DNA from: Xanthomonas sp. AM6 | GTDB taxonomy: Bacteria > Pseudomonadota > Gammaproteobacteria > Xanthomonadales > Xanthomonadaceae | Reading direction: 5' to 3' | Assembly (NCBI RefSeq): GCF_025665335.1 | Contig: NZ_CP106869.1 | Span: 2,010,501-2,074,500, forward strand | Length of the DNA stretch: 64,000 nucleotides | In this document: positions 27,880 to 37,898 of the stretch, in pieces | Layout of the letters: each line of letters starts with the position of its first letter | How positions within the stretch are numbered: position 1 is the stretch's first letter | Position numbers and translations under genes: made by a program | The notes under the pieces: generated by a model | The model's database searches: none | What the model saw: the letters and a program-made list of their open reading frames with translations, nothing else | Told to the model about the DNA's origin: nothing

Positions 27880-28575
27880 ATGATCACCGTCCACCACCTC
27901 AACCAGTCCCGTTCCCAGCGCGTGCTGTGGCTGCTGGAGGAACTGGCGCTGCCGTACCAGGTGGTCAAGTACCAGCGCGACCGGCAGACCATGCTGGCGC
28001 CGCCGGAACTGCGCGCGATCCATCCGCTGGGCAAGTCGCCGGTGCTGGCCGACGATGGCCACGTGCTGGCCGAATCCGGCGCGATCCTCGATTACCTGGT
28101 GGAGCGCTACGACACCGAACGCGCGCTGTCGCCATCCCCGCAGCCGCTGGACGCGCCCGAGCGCCTGCGCTACCGCTACTGGATGCACTACGCCGAGGGC
28201 TCGGCGATGCCGCCGCTGCTGATGAGCCTGGTGTTCGGGCGCATCCGCTCGGCGAAGATGCCGTTCTTCGCGCGGCCGATCGCGCGCGCCATCGTCGACA
28301 AGGCGATGCAGGGCTTCGTCGGCCCGCAACTGACGCTGCACCTGGACTGGATGGAGCGCGAACTCGGCGCCAGCGGCTGGTTCGCCGGCGACCGCTTCAC
28401 CGCCGCCGACGTGCAGATGAGCTTCCCGGTGCAGGCCGCGGCCGCGCGCGCCGGCCTGCAGGCCTACCCCAACCTGGCCGGCTTCGTGCGGCGTATCGAG
28501 CAGCGCCCGGCCTACCAGCGTGCGCTGCAGCAGGGCGGGCCGTTCGAGCTGCTCGGCAGCGGCAAGGCCGACTGA
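27880..28575 (+). CDS. Glutathione S-transferase family protein
   Basis: Cytosolic glutathione transferase (231 aa). The thioredoxin-like N-terminal domain begins ITVHHLNQSRSQRVLWLLEE, with the cis-Pro loop GKSPVLADDG and glutathione-binding ESGAILDYLVERY. The all-helical C-terminal domain has the conserved N-capping segment WFAGDRFTAADVQMSFP. The ATG at 27880 starts directly at the fold. Substrate unknown; the sequence resembles the Gtt1-like bacterial group. Confidence 0.93.
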   Translation: MITVHHLNQSRSQRVLWLLEELALPYQVVKYQRDRQTMLAPPELRAIHPLGKSPVLADDGHVLAESGAILDYLVERYDTERALSPSPQPLDAPERLRYRYWMHYAEGSAMPPLLMSLVFGRIRSAKMPFFARPIARAIVDKAMQGFVGPQLTLHLDWMERELGASGWFAGDRFTAADVQMSFPVQAAAARAGLQAYPNLAGFVRRIEQRPAYQRALQQGGPFELLGSGKAD

Positions 28576-28669
28576 AGTCCGTTCCAGCCGAGCCGGTGGC
28601 GAGCGCGCCGACGGGCTCCAGGCCGCCGACACTCGTCGCGGGCGGCGATGGGCGCCCGCGTCGTCCGGT

Positions 28670-29566
28670 TCACGGCGGCCCCTCGCGCGGCGGGCACCGG
28701 CGCACGAAGGCGATGCTGTCGGCCATGACCGGCAGCGCCGGGTCGTCCTTGCGCAGCGCCAGCGCCAGGCGCAGATGGCCGACGCCGGGATAGGTCTTCA
28801 GGTCGGCGGGCACACCGACGCGGTGCAGCGCGGCCTGCAGCGCCTGGCTTTCGCGCGGCGCGACCACCCGGTCGGCGCCGCCGTGCAGCAGCAGCACCGG
28901 CGGTTCGTCGCCGTCGACGAAGGCCACCGGCTGCGAACGGCGCTGCTGCGCCGGGTCGCGGCCGAACATGCCGATCAGGTCGGTCTCGGTCAGCGGCAGG
29001 AAATCGTAGGGACCGGCCAGGCCGACCAGCCCGCACAGCTGCCGTGGCGACATCCCCTGCGCCTGCAGCCAGCGGCCGTCGCTGGCCAGCAGCGCGGCCA
29101 TGTGCGCGCCGGCGGAATGGCCCATCAGCACCAGCCGGCGCGGGTCGCCGCCGTGCTCGGCGGCATGGCGCCGGCTCCACGCCACCGCGGCGGCGGCGTC
29201 GCGCATGAAGCCGTCCAGGGTCACCTGCGGGTACTTGCGGTAGTCCGGCACGATCGCGACCACGCCGTGCCGCGCCAGCGCTTCGCCGGCCCAGCGGTAT
29301 TGCCGGCGGTTGCCGGTCTTCCAGGTGCCGCCGTGGAAGAACACCACCACCGGGGCGTCCCGCGCCGCGACCGGGCGGTAGACGTCGAGCTTGAGGCCAT
29401 GCGCCGCATCGAACACGATGCCGCGTTGTTCGCCCAGCCCCTGGCGCGCGGAGCCGGCGTTGAGGCCGCCGAAGAACACGCTGCTGCAGGCGGTGACCAG
29501 CAGCGACGACAGCGCGACCAGCAGGTGGCGGGGCCAGCGCGGGGGCAACGGCGAAGCGTCGGACAT
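28670..29566 (-). CDS. Alpha/beta hydrolase lipoprotein (esterase/carboxylesterase-like)
   Basis: Serine hydrolase of 298 residues in the esterase/lipase family. The N-terminal membrane segment ends in a lipobox-like LLVTAC, so it is likely anchored in the envelope. VVFFHGG forms the oxyanion region. The nucleophile is in LMGHSAGAHMAAL, the acid in VLLLHGGADRVV and the His in YPGVGHLRLAL. The ATG at 29566 precedes the signal; the frame extends upstream without homology. Native substrate unknown. Confidence 0.9.
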   Translation of the reverse strand: MSDASPLPPRWPRHLLVALSSLLVTACSSVFFGGLNAGSARQGLGEQRGIVFDAAHGLKLDVYRPVAARDAPVVVFFHGGTWKTGNRRQYRWAGEALARHGVVAIVPDYRKYPQVTLDGFMRDAAAAVAWSRRHAAEHGGDPRRLVLMGHSAGAHMAALLASDGRWLQAQGMSPRQLCGLVGLAGPYDFLPLTETDLIGMFGRDPAQQRRSQPVAFVDGDEPPVLLLHGGADRVVAPRESQALQAALHRVGVPADLKTYPGVGHLRLALALRKDDPALPVMADSIAFVRRCPPREGPP

Positions 29567-29990
29567 GGTGGCCTCTGCGAAAAGAGCGGCCAGCATGCCG
29601 CAAGGGCATGTCGGCGTTGGGTGCAGGATGTGGTGGCGCTGCCGGGAACGACAGCCAAGGCTGGTGCGGATGCGCTGTCCGCACTGCAGTTCATCGCTGC
29701 TGCCTGCCACCGGGCGCTTGCTGCTTGCTCCTGTCGCAACGCTGCCGCATGCCTTGGCATGGGCATGCGCGGCGACAGAGGGGGGCTTATGGCGGCAAGA
29801 GGGGCTCAGGCGCGCCGCGGCTGTTCCCTTCTCACATCGGGACCATGGTCCCTTTTCGGGGGAAGGTGGCCCGCAGGGGCGGATGAGGGGACGGGCGCGC
29901 AGCTCCGTGCATCTTGAAAGCAGCCAATCTCTCGCCGCCCAGGCACACTCCAACGCGTGCCAATCACGCCTCAAGGCCTAAGCTGCATCA
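29567..29990. other. Intergenic region between divergent hydrolase and selO
   Basis: No gene is seen. It contains a diverged intergenic repeat at 29826-29896 (related to 26881-27059). A TAAGCT box (29979-29984) ends six bases before the selO ATG and may be its -10. Confidence 0.45.
29826..29896. repeat. Diverged intergenic repeat upstream of selO
   Basis: Contains GGTGGCCCGCAGGGGCGGAT followed by GAGGGGACGGGCG, matching the middle of the element at 26942-26984 with a few changes. A small palindrome GGGACCATGGTCCC lies at 29840-29853. Confidence 0.65.
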
Positions 29991-31544
29991 ATGAGTCCAT
30001 TACGCTTCGACAACCGTTTCACCGCCGAGCTGCCCGGCGATCCCGAGCGTGGTCCGCGCCGGCGCGAGGTGCTGGGCGCGTTGTGGTCGCCGGTCGAGCC
30101 GACGCCGGTGGCCGCGCCGCGGCTGCTGGCGCACGCGCGCGAGGTGGCGGCCATGCTCGGCCTGTCGGAGCAGGAAGTGCTGGCGCCGCAGTTCGCCGAG
30201 GTCTTCGCCGGCAATGCGCTGTACCCGGGCATGCGCCCGTACGCGGCGAACTACGGCGGCCACCAGTTCGGGCACTGGGCCGGGCAGCTCGGCGACGGCC
30301 GCGCGATCGCCCTGGGCGAGGCGCTGGGCGCCGACGGGCGGCGCTGGGAACTGCAGCTCAAGGGCGCCGGGCGCACCCCATATTCGCGCGGCGCCGATGG
30401 CCGCGCGGTGCTGCGTTCGTCGATCCGCGAATTCCTGTGCAGCGAGGCGATGCACCATCTCGGCGTGCCGACCACGCGCGCGCTGAGCCTGGTAGGCACC
30501 GGCGAGCAGGTGGTGCGCGACATGTTCTACGACGGCCATCCGCGCGCCGAGCCGGGCGCGGTGGTGTGTCGGGTGGCGCCGTCGTTCGTGCGCTTCGGCA
30601 GTTTCGAACTGCCGGCCGCGCGCGGCGATACGGCCTTGCTGCGCCGGCTGGCCGACTTCGTGATCGACCGCGATTTTCCCGAACTGCGCGCGCGCGGCGC
30701 CGGCCGCGGCGCCGATTGGTTCGGCGAGGTCTGCGCGCGCACTGCGACGATGGTCGCGCAGTGGATGCGGGTCGGCTTCGTGCATGGAGTGATGAACACC
30801 GACAACATGTCGATCCTGGGCCTGACCATCGACTACGGCCCGTACGGCTGGATCGACGACTACGATCCGGACTGGACGCCGAACACCACCGATGCGCAGG
30901 GTCGCCGCTACCGCTTCGGCACCCAGCCGCAGGTCGCGTACTGGAACCTCACCCGGCTGGCGCAGGCGCTGGCGCCGCTGTTCGCCGACGTCGCGCCGCT
31001 GCACGCGGGCCTGGAGCGGTTTCGCCAGGTGCATGCACAGGCCGAACGCGACACCGCCGCCGCCAAGCTCGGCCTGGCCGCCTGCGACGAGGCCGACCTG
31101 GCGCTGATGCAGGACCTGCTGCAGCTGCTGCAGCAGGGCGAGGTGGACATGACCCTGTGGTTCCGCGGGCTGAGCGCGCCGCAGGTGCCGGCGCTGGCGG
31201 ACCTGGCCGAGGCGTTCTACGACCCGGCCAAGCTGGCCGCCCAGGCGCCGGCGTTCGAGGCCTGGCTGGCGCGCTATGCGCAGCGGCTGCGCGAGGATCC
31301 GCTGCCGGCCGACGAGCGCGCGGCGAAGATGCGCGCGGCCAACCCGCGCTTCGTGCTGCGCAACTACCTGGCGCAGCAGGCGATCGACCGCGCCGAGCAG
31401 GGCGATGCCGGCGGCGTGGCCGAGCTGCTGGAGGTGATGCGCCGGCCCTACGACGAGCAACCGGGCCGCGAGGCGTTCGCGACGCGGCGTCCGGACTGGG
31501 CGCGCGAGCGCGCCGGATGCTCGATGCTGTCGTGCAGTTCCTGA
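29991..31544 (+). CDS. selO: Protein adenylyltransferase SelO
   Basis: Pseudokinase (517 aa) that transfers AMP from ATP to Ser, Thr or Tyr of target proteins and takes part in redox stress responses. Motifs: [39 protein letters not shown] with the conserved Lys and Arg residues, [16 protein letters not shown], and the metal-binding [10 protein letters not shown]...TIDYGPYGW. The C-terminus ends CSMLSCSS, preserving the cysteines proposed to be redox-sensitive. No ribosome-binding site is obvious upstream of the ATG. Monocistronic. Confidence 0.96.
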   Translation: MSPLRFDNRFTAELPGDPERGPRRREVLGALWSPVEPTPVAAPRLLAHAREVAAMLGLSEQEVLAPQFAEVFAGNALYPGMRPYAANYGGHQFGHWAGQLGDGRAIALGEALGADGRRWELQLKGAGRTPYSRGADGRAVLRSSIREFLCSEAMHHLGVPTTRALSLVGTGEQVVRDMFYDGHPRAEPGAVVCRVAPSFVRFGSFELPAARGDTALLRRLADFVIDRDFPELRARGAGRGADWFGEVCARTATMVAQWMRVGFVHGVMNTDNMSILGLTIDYGPYGWIDDYDPDWTPNTTDAQGRRYRFGTQPQVAYWNLTRLAQALAPLFADVAPLHAGLERFRQVHAQAERDTAAAKLGLAACDEADLALMQDLLQLLQQGEVDMTLWFRGLSAPQVPALADLAEAFYDPAKLAAQAPAFEAWLARYAQRLREDPLPADERAAKMRAANPRFVLRNYLAQQAIDRAEQGDAGGVAELLEVMRRPYDEQPGREAFATRRPDWARERAGCSMLSCSS

Positions 31545-32034
31545 CGGCGCGCGACGGCCTATCCGGGGTTCTGCCGGAAACCAGCCGACGCTGTCCCGGC
31601 GAGGCGCCGGCGCTGCACCCGAAAAACGGAAAGAGCCGTCTTGCAGGCGGCAACTGGACGCCGCCGACCACGCGCGGTCGGCATTCTGACGATCTGCCGG
31701 CCCCGCAGTGATCGCGACCGGCGGCCACCCTCGGCGTGGCCGCCGATGCAGGCCGAGGGCATCAACAGACCGGCGTGAGGCGTGGCGCGCCTGGCGGTGC
31801 AGCGAGGCGAGACGATTGCGCAGGCCTTGCCGAGAAGGCGAACACTCACTCACGCTTCGCGACGATCGGGCAGTTTCGGCGGGCCGCGCCGGTGGTTGCA
31901 ATCGGCGCACTTGCGCCGAAGGCGGGCACAGGATTCCGAAAGCTTCGTCCTCCCTGAGCCAGCCGATGCAGGCCGAGGGCAGCGCCCTGGCCGCCGGCAC
32001 CTGCGTGTGGCGCGTCCGCAGTCCCGGCGCAGCC
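31545..32034. other. Gene-free stretch between selO and tetR
   Basis: About 490 bases with no supported gene. A 20-base direct repeat, GCCGATGCAGGCCGAGGGCA, occurs at 31742-31761 and 31962-31981. It is flanked by selO and tetR, whose 3' ends converge here. Confidence 0.5.
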
Positions 32035-32739
32035 TCAGCGCGACGGCGCGCTGCGATAGCTCCAGGCGGCCAGGAAGCTCGCCACCACTTCCGCCGCCAG
32101 CGCCTGCTGGGTGTCGCGATCCGGCGCCTGGCCGTTGAGCATCGCGCCGGGGTAGGCGTAGCCGATGGCCGCGCCGATGAACGCGGTGGCGGCCAGTTGC
32201 GGGGACGCCACGCGCACGTCGCCGCGCGCATCGAGCCGCTGCAGCAGGTCGCTGAGGCGTTGGCGCAGGCGTCCGGTGCGGCGCTGGTGCATCGACTGCA
32301 GCAGCTCGGGCATCTGCGCGCTGGCCTGCACCAGCAGCCGGTGCAGGCGCAGCGAGGACGGCGCGTACAGGTGCGCCTGCACGGTCAGCGCGATCTGCTG
32401 CAGCGTGCGCGGCAGGTCCTGCGAGGCGGTGTCGCCGATGTTCTCCAGCCGCGTCTGCAGTTCCTCGTTCAACGCCTCGAACACCTGCATCAGCAGGTCG
32501 GCCTTGCTGGAGAAATGGTTGTACAGGCTCTGCCGGGTCAGCCCGGCGTGCAGCGCGATCTGCTCCAGCGAGACCTCCAGGCCGTGCTCCAGCAACAGCT
32601 CGCGCGCCGCGCGCAGCAACCGCGGCCGCGCCAGCGCCGGACGTCCGCGCTGGCGGCCGGCCGGCGCCGCCGCACGCGCCTCGGCCGCCGGGCGGGCAGT
32701 GCGAGGCGGCCTGGCGCGGGCGGTTGTGCGATCCTTCAT
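32035..32739 (-). CDS. TetR-family regulator of the divergent RND pump
   Basis: Repressor-type regulator of 234 residues. The N-terminal 35 residues are Arg/Ala/Pro-rich and probably disordered. The helix-turn-helix spans about residues 56-86 (VSLEQIALHAGLTRQSLYNHFSSKADLL), with the conserved TRQSLYNHF recognition helix. The ligand-binding C-terminal domain follows. It is divergent from the adaptor gene across a 61-base AT-rich gap, the usual layout for a local efflux repressor. Confidence 0.9.
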   Translation of the reverse strand: MKDRTTARARPPRTARPAAEARAAAPAGRQRGRPALARPRLLRAARELLLEHGLEVSLEQIALHAGLTRQSLYNHFSSKADLLMQVFEALNEELQTRLENIGDTASQDLPRTLQQIALTVQAHLYAPSSLRLHRLLVQASAQMPELLQSMHQRRTGRLRQRLSDLLQRLDARGDVRVASPQLAATAFIGAAIGYAYPGAMLNGQAPDRDTQQALAAEVVASFLAAWSYRSAPSR

Positions 32740-32800
32740 GCTTATTTATTTGTCTTTAAGTAAATTAAATATCCTCCCCCCAGCTTCCAGGATCAAGCGC
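32740..32800. promoter_or_regulatory. AT-rich divergent control region of tetR and the RND operon
   Basis: An AT-rich block (32741-32772) with TTATTTATTTG and AAGTAAATTAA as loosely inverted halves sits between the two start codons. It is the natural place for overlapping promoters and the TetR operator. A precise palindrome is not perfect. Confidence 0.55.
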
Positions 32801-33955
32801 ATGCCCGCGCCCTTCGCCCAGCGTCCTCGCCGCGCGCTGCCGCTGCTGCTGTGCCTTTCCCTGGTCGTGCTCGCCGGTTGCAAGGGCGAGCGCGCGGCGC
32901 CCGCGGCGCAGGCCAGGACGGTCGGGGTGGTGACGCTGCAGCCGCAAAGCGTGCCGCTGAGCGCCGAGCTGGCCGGACGCACCGCCGCCTCGGAGGAGTC
33001 GGAGGTGCGCCCGCAGGTCAGCGGGATCCTGCGCAAGCGGCTGTTCGAGGAAGGCGCGCTGGTGCGCGCCGGGCAGCCCCTGTTCCAGATCGAACCGACC
33101 CTGTACCAGGCCGCGGCCAACGAGGCGCAGGCCAACCTGGCCACCGCCGAGGCCGCGCTGGCCACCGCGCAACTGCGCGCCGAACGCTATCGCGAACTGG
33201 GCAAGACCCGGCTGGCCGCGCAGCAGGACGTGGACGACGCGCAGGCGACCTACAAGCAGGCGCTGGCCAGCCGCGACGCCAACCGCGCCGCGCTGGAGAC
33301 CGCGCGCACCCAACTGCGCTTCGCCACGGTGGAGGCGCCGATCAGCGGCCGCATCGGCCGCGCGCGGGTGACCCCGGGCGCGCTGGTCACCGCCAGCCAG
33401 GCCGACGCGATCGCCAAGATCCAGCAGCTGGACCCGATGAACGTGGACATCACCCAGTCCGGCAGCCAGTTCCTGGCGCTGCGCCGCGCGATCGCCGGCG
33501 GCGGGGTGCAGCCGGCCACCGCCGAGGTGCGTTTGAAGCTGTCCGACGGCAGCGACTATCCGCTGCCGGGCACGCTGCAGTTCGCCGACATCGACGTGGA
33601 GGAAACCACCGGCAGCGTGACGTTGCGCGCGCGCTTCCCCAATCCCGACGCGCAGCTGCTGCCGGGCATGTACGTGCGCGCGATCGTCGGCCAGGGCATC
33701 CGCCAGCAGGCGCTGCTGGTGCCGCAGGCGGCGGTCGACCGCACCCCGCGCGGCGACGCCCAGGCCTGGGTGGTCGGCGCGGACAACATCGTGCGCCAGC
33801 GCCAGTTCACCACGCTGCGCGCGATCGGCGACCGCTGGCTGGTCGGCGACGGGCTCAAGCCCGGCGAGCGGGTGGTGGTGGAGGGCCGGCAGGGCCTGAG
33901 CGACGGCGCCAAGGTGACCGTCAAGCCGGCCGCCGCTGCCGCCGGCCAGGGCTGA
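32801..33955 (+). CDS. RND efflux periplasmic adaptor (AcrA/MexA-like)
   Basis: Membrane-fusion lipoprotein (384 aa) of a tripartite RND pump. The signal sequence ends in lipobox LAGC (Cys about residue 27). Then follow the barrel-sandwich half TAASEESEVRPQVSGILRK, the alpha-hairpin (about residues 105-165), the second lipoyl half FATVEAPISGRIGRARVTPG, the beta-barrel and the membrane-proximal domain ending GLKPGERVVVEG. The ATG at 32801 is the only start giving a signal peptide. It is followed six bases later by the permease gene. Confidence 0.95.
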   Translation: MPAPFAQRPRRALPLLLCLSLVVLAGCKGERAAPAAQARTVGVVTLQPQSVPLSAELAGRTAASEESEVRPQVSGILRKRLFEEGALVRAGQPLFQIEPTLYQAAANEAQANLATAEAALATAQLRAERYRELGKTRLAAQQDVDDAQATYKQALASRDANRAALETARTQLRFATVEAPISGRIGRARVTPGALVTASQADAIAKIQQLDPMNVDITQSGSQFLALRRAIAGGGVQPATAEVRLKLSDGSDYPLPGTLQFADIDVEETTGSVTLRARFPNPDAQLLPGMYVRAIVGQGIRQQALLVPQAAVDRTPRGDAQAWVVGADNIVRQRQFTTLRAIGDRWLVGDGLKPGERVVVEGRQGLSDGAKVTVKPAAAAAGQG

Positions 33956-33961
33956 GCCGGC

Positions 33962-36900
33962 ATGCTCGCGCGTTTCTTCATTGCCCGCCCGATCTTCGCC
34001 TGGGTGCTGGCGATCTGCATCATGGCCGCCGGCGCCATCGCCGTGTTCACCTTGCCGGTGGAGCAGTACCCGGACATCGCCCCGCCCGGGGTCACCGTCA
34101 CCGCCACCTACAACGGCGCCTCGGCGCAGACGGTGGAGGACAGCGTCACCCAGGTGATCGAGCAGCAGATCAAGGGCATCGACCACCTGCTGTACTTCTC
34201 CTCGACCAGTTCCTCGTCCGGGCAGGCGCGCATCAGCATCACCTTCGACCAGGCCGCCGACCCCGACATCGCCCAGGTGCAGGTGCAGAACGCGGTCAAC
34301 CAGGCACTCAACCGCCTGCCGCAGGAAGTGCAGCAGCAGGGCGTGACCGTGGCCAAGTCGCAGGGCGACAGCCTGATGGCGGTGGCGCTGTACGACAGCA
34401 CCGACCGGCTGGACAACGTCGACATCTCCGACTACCTGATCAGCACCCTGCAGGACCCGATCAGCCGCATCAACGGCGTCGGCGAGATCAACGTGTTCGG
34501 CGCGCAGTACGCGATGCGCATCTGGCTGGACCCGCACAAGCTCAACGCCTACAACCTGATGCCCGGCGACGTGCGCAGCGCGATCGAGGCGCAGAACACG
34601 CAGGTCACCGCTGGCGAACTCGGCGCCCTGCCCACCGGCGCCGACCAGCAGCTCAACGCCACGGTGACCGCGCAGTCGCGGTTGCAGACCCCGGAGCAGT
34701 TCCGCGCCATCATCCTGGCCACACAGCCGGACGGCTCCAGCGTGCACCTGGGCGACGTGGCGCGGGTGGAGATCGGCGCCGAGAACTACCAGAACAGCGC
34801 CACGCTCAACGGTCATCCGGCGTCCGGCTTCTCGGTGACGCTGTCCTCCGGCGCCAACGCGGTGGCCACCTCCGACGCGGTGCGCGCCACCATCGAGCGG
34901 CTCAAGCCGACCTTCCCGCCGGGCATGGAGGTCGCTTACCCGCGCGACAGCACGCCGTTCGTGCGCATCTCGATCCAGGGCGTGGTGCACACCCTGGTCG
35001 AGGCGATCGTGCTGGTGGTGGTGGTGATGTTCCTGTTCCTGCAGAACGGCCGCGCCACGTTGATCCCGGCGATCACCGTGCCGGTGGTGCTGCTGGGCAC
35101 GTTCGGCATCCTCGCCGCGGCCGGTTTCACCATCAACACGCTGACCCTGTTCGCGATGGTGCTGGCGATCGGCCTGCTGGTGGACGACGCCATCGTGGTG
35201 GTGGAGAACGTCGAGCGGATCATGCACGAGCAGCACCTGCCGCCGCGCGAGGCCACCGAGCAGTCGATGGGCGAGATCACCGGCGCGCTGGTCGGCATCA
35301 CCGTGGTGCTGGGCGCGGTGTTCCTGCCGATGGCGTTCTTCGGCGGCTCCACCGGCATCATCTACCGCCAGTTCTCGATCACCATCGCCTCGGCGATGGC
35401 GCTGTCGGCGCTGGTCGCGCTGACCCTGACCCCGGCGCTGTGCGCGACCCTGCTCAAGCCGGTGGAGAAGGAGCGCCAGCCGGGACGCTTCTTCCGCTGG
35501 TTCAACCGCGGCGTGGAGCGCAGCCAGCAGGCCTACCAGCGCCGGCTCGGCACGCTGCTGCGGCAGCCGCGGCGCTGGATGGCGCTGTACGCGGTGATCG
35601 CGCTGGCGATGGTGGCGCTGTACGTGCGCATGCCGACCGGCTTCCTGCCGGTGGAGGACCAGGGCCAGGTGCAGATCCAGTTCACCACGCCCGAAGGCAC
35701 GCCGCTGGCGAAGACCGAGGCGCTGGGCCGGCGCATCAGCGACTATTTCATGACCCACGAGAAGGACAACCTCACCGCGATCTTCATGGTGATCGGGCGC
35801 AACAACGCCGGCACCGGGCAGAACGCCGGCCAGGCCTTCGTCGCGCTGCGGCCGTGGGGCGAGCGCAACCGCGACAACACCGCGCAGGCGATCATCGACC
35901 GCGCCAACGCGCATTTCCGCAGCACCGCCGACGCCAAGATCAGCGTGCTGTCGCCGCCGGCGGTGCGCGGCCTGGGCCAGTCCAGCGGCTTCGAGCTGTG
36001 GATCCGCGACAGCGACGGCGCCGGCCGCCCGGCCTTGCTGAAGGCGCAGCAGCAGGTGCTGCAGGAGGCCGGTGACGACCCGCAGCTGACCGCGGTGCGG
36101 CTCAACGGCCTGGGCGACAAGGCGCAGCTGCAGGTGGACATCGACCAGGCCCAGGCCAGCGCGCTGGGGCTGGCGCAGAGCGACGTCAACGCTACCCTGT
36201 CCACCGCCTGGGGCGGCAGCTACGTCAACGATTTCGTCGACCGCGGCCGGGTCAAGCGCGTCTACGTGCAGGGCGATGCGCCGTACCGCTCGCTGCCGGA
36301 GGACATCGGCCAGTGGTACGTGCGCGGCAAGGACGGGCAGATGGCGCCGTTCGCCAGCTTCGCCAGCACCCGTTGGACCCGCGGGCCGCAGCTGCAGCAG
36401 CGTTTCAACGGGTTGCCGGCGGCGCAGATCCAGGGCGGCGCCGCGTCCGGCAGCAGTTCCGGCGAGGCGATGCAGCGGATGCAGGCGCTGGTCGCCAAGC
36501 AGGAGGGCTTCGACCTGCAGTGGAGCGGGCTGTCCTACCAGGAGCAGCTGTCGAGCAACCAGACGCTGTGGCTGTACACCGCCTCGATCCTGTTCATTTT
36601 CCTGTGCCTGGCGGCGCTGTACGAGAGCTGGTCGATCCCGGTGGCGGTGCTGCTGGTGATCCCGCTGGGCGTGGTCGGCACGGTCACTGCGACCACCCTG
36701 GCCGGTTTCGTCAACGACATCTATTTCCAGGTCGGCCTGCTGACCACGATCGGCCTGTCGGCGAAGAACGCGATCCTGATCGTGGAGTTCGCCGAGGCGC
36801 AGCAGAAGGCCGGGCGGCCGCTGCTGGAGGCGGCGCTGGAAGGCGCGCGGCTGCGCCTGCGGCCGATCGTGATGACCTCGCTGGCGTTCGTCGCCGGCGT

Positions 36901-37084
36901 GCTGCCGCTGGCGCTGTCCACCGGCGCCGGCGCGGCCAGCCGGCGCGAGATCGGGGTCAGCGTGATCGGCGGCATGGTCTCGGGCACGGCGCTGGCGGTG
37001 CTGCTGGTGCCGCTGTTCTTCGTGCTGGTGCGCGGCCTGCTGCACGCGCCGGCGGCGGACGCGCCGGCCACGTCGGCCGGGTGA
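33962..37084 (+). CDS. RND-family multidrug efflux permease (AcrB/MexB-like)
   Basis: Inner-membrane proton-driven pump of the HAE1 family (1040 aa), the family's normal length. It begins FFIARPIFAWVLAI and shows the duplicated fold of 12 helices and two large periplasmic loops. LAIGLLVDDAIVVVENVERIM contains the two adjacent Asp residues of TM4 needed for proton transfer, with the partner Lys in TM10 at IGLSAKNAILIVEFAEAQ. GFLPVEDQG is conserved. No outer-membrane channel gene follows, so it must use one encoded elsewhere. Layout resembles Stenotrophomonas two-gene pumps such as SmeGH, but that is not proof of orthology. Confidence 0.96.
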   Translation: MLARFFIARPIFAWVLAICIMAAGAIAVFTLPVEQYPDIAPPGVTVTATYNGASAQTVEDSVTQVIEQQIKGIDHLLYFSSTSSSSGQARISITFDQAADPDIAQVQVQNAVNQALNRLPQEVQQQGVTVAKSQGDSLMAVALYDSTDRLDNVDISDYLISTLQDPISRINGVGEINVFGAQYAMRIWLDPHKLNAYNLMPGDVRSAIEAQNTQVTAGELGALPTGADQQLNATVTAQSRLQTPEQFRAIILATQPDGSSVHLGDVARVEIGAENYQNSATLNGHPASGFSVTLSSGANAVATSDAVRATIERLKPTFPPGMEVAYPRDSTPFVRISIQGVVHTLVEAIVLVVVVMFLFLQNGRATLIPAITVPVVLLGTFGILAAAGFTINTLTLFAMVLAIGLLVDDAIVVVENVERIMHEQHLPPREATEQSMGEITGALVGITVVLGAVFLPMAFFGGSTGIIYRQFSITIASAMALSALVALTLTPALCATLLKPVEKERQPGRFFRWFNRGVERSQQAYQRRLGTLLRQPRRWMALYAVIALAMVALYVRMPTGFLPVEDQGQVQIQFTTPEGTPLAKTEALGRRISDYFMTHEKDNLTAIFMVIGRNNAGTGQNAGQAFVALRPWGERNRDNTAQAIIDRANAHFRSTADAKISVLSPPAVRGLGQSSGFELWIRDSDGAGRPALLKAQQQVLQEAGDDPQLTAVRLNGLGDKAQLQVDIDQAQASALGLAQSDVNATLSTAWGGSYVNDFVDRGRVKRVYVQGDAPYRSLPEDIGQWYVRGKDGQMAPFASFASTRWTRGPQLQQRFNGLPAAQIQGGAASGSSSGEAMQRMQALVAKQEGFDLQWSGLSYQEQLSSNQTLWLYTASILFIFLCLAALYESWSIPVAVLLVIPLGVVGTVTATTLAGFVNDIYFQVGLLTTIGLSAKNAILIVEFAEAQQKAGRPLLEAALEGARLRLRPIVMTSLAFVAGVLPLALSTGAGAASRREIGVSVIGGMVSGTALAVLLVPLFFVLVRGLLHAPAADAPATSAG

Positions 37085-37165
37085 GCCATGAACGGCTCAG
37101 GACGCGGCGCTGCGCGGCCGCGTCCTGCGCCTAAAATGGGCGCCTTCCTCCGCTTCGATGCCCCG

Positions 37166-37723
37166 ATGAACGAGTCCTCCTGCTGCGACGCGCCCGCCGA
37201 CGCACCCGTGCACTGGTCCAGCCATATCCGCGACATCGCCGATTTCCCCAAGCCGGGCATCGTGTTCAAGGACATCACCCCGCTGCTGGCCGACGGCCCG
37301 GATTTCGCCTCGGCGCTGGACGAGATGGCGCGCCCGTGGCGCACCACGCCGCTGCACGCGGTGCTGGGCATCGAGTCGCGCGGCTTCATCCTGGGCGCGG
37401 CGCTGGCGCACGAACTGCGCACCGGCTTCGTGCCGATCCGCAAGCCGGGCAAGCTGCCGGGCAGGACCGTGACCCAGGACTACGCGCTGGAATACGGCAG
37501 CGACCGCATCGAGATGCACGCCGACGCGCTGCCGGCCGGCGCGCGGGTGCTGATCGTGGACGACGTGCTGGCCACCGGCGGCACCCTGCGCGCGGCGCTG
37601 TCGCTGGCGCGGCAGCTGCAGCTGGAGGTGGTCGGCGCGGCGGTGCTGGTCGAACTGCAGGCGCTGCAGGGACGCGCGCGCTGGAGCGATGCGGTGCCGT
37701 TGCTGGCCACGCTGCGTTACTGA
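37166..37723 (+). CDS. apt: Adenine phosphoribosyltransferase
   Basis: Purine salvage enzyme (185 aa) converting adenine and PRPP to AMP in the cytoplasm. [21 protein letters not shown], the specificity motif [29 protein letters not shown] and the PRPP-binding loop [14 protein letters not shown] are all present. The ATG at 37166 gives the standard length; ATGs at 37088 and 37136 are alternatives but lack homology. It is about 80 bases after the RND permease and probably has its own promoter. Confidence 0.96.
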   Translation: MNESSCCDAPADAPVHWSSHIRDIADFPKPGIVFKDITPLLADGPDFASALDEMARPWRTTPLHAVLGIESRGFILGAALAHELRTGFVPIRKPGKLPGRTVTQDYALEYGSDRIEMHADALPAGARVLIVDDVLATGGTLRAALSLARQLQLEVVGAAVLVELQALQGRARWSDAVPLLATLRY

Positions 37724-37898
37724 GGCGAAACCGGCGCGTGCGGCCGCTGCCCGCGCCGTGCGATGCCGCGCCGCAACCGCGCCACTGCGGGCGTGCCGGC
37801 GTGGTCGCGCGGCGAGGGATCGGTCAGCAGGCGCGTCGCCGCACCGCACTTGTGCTGGGCGCACCGTGCCGGGCTCGCCCGCAGCGCAAGCCTGTGCG

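Noticed and set aside
32765..37045. A 1426-codon open frame on the minus strand
   Set aside because: It is antisense to the RND adaptor and permease and has repetitive His/Arg/Gln composition.
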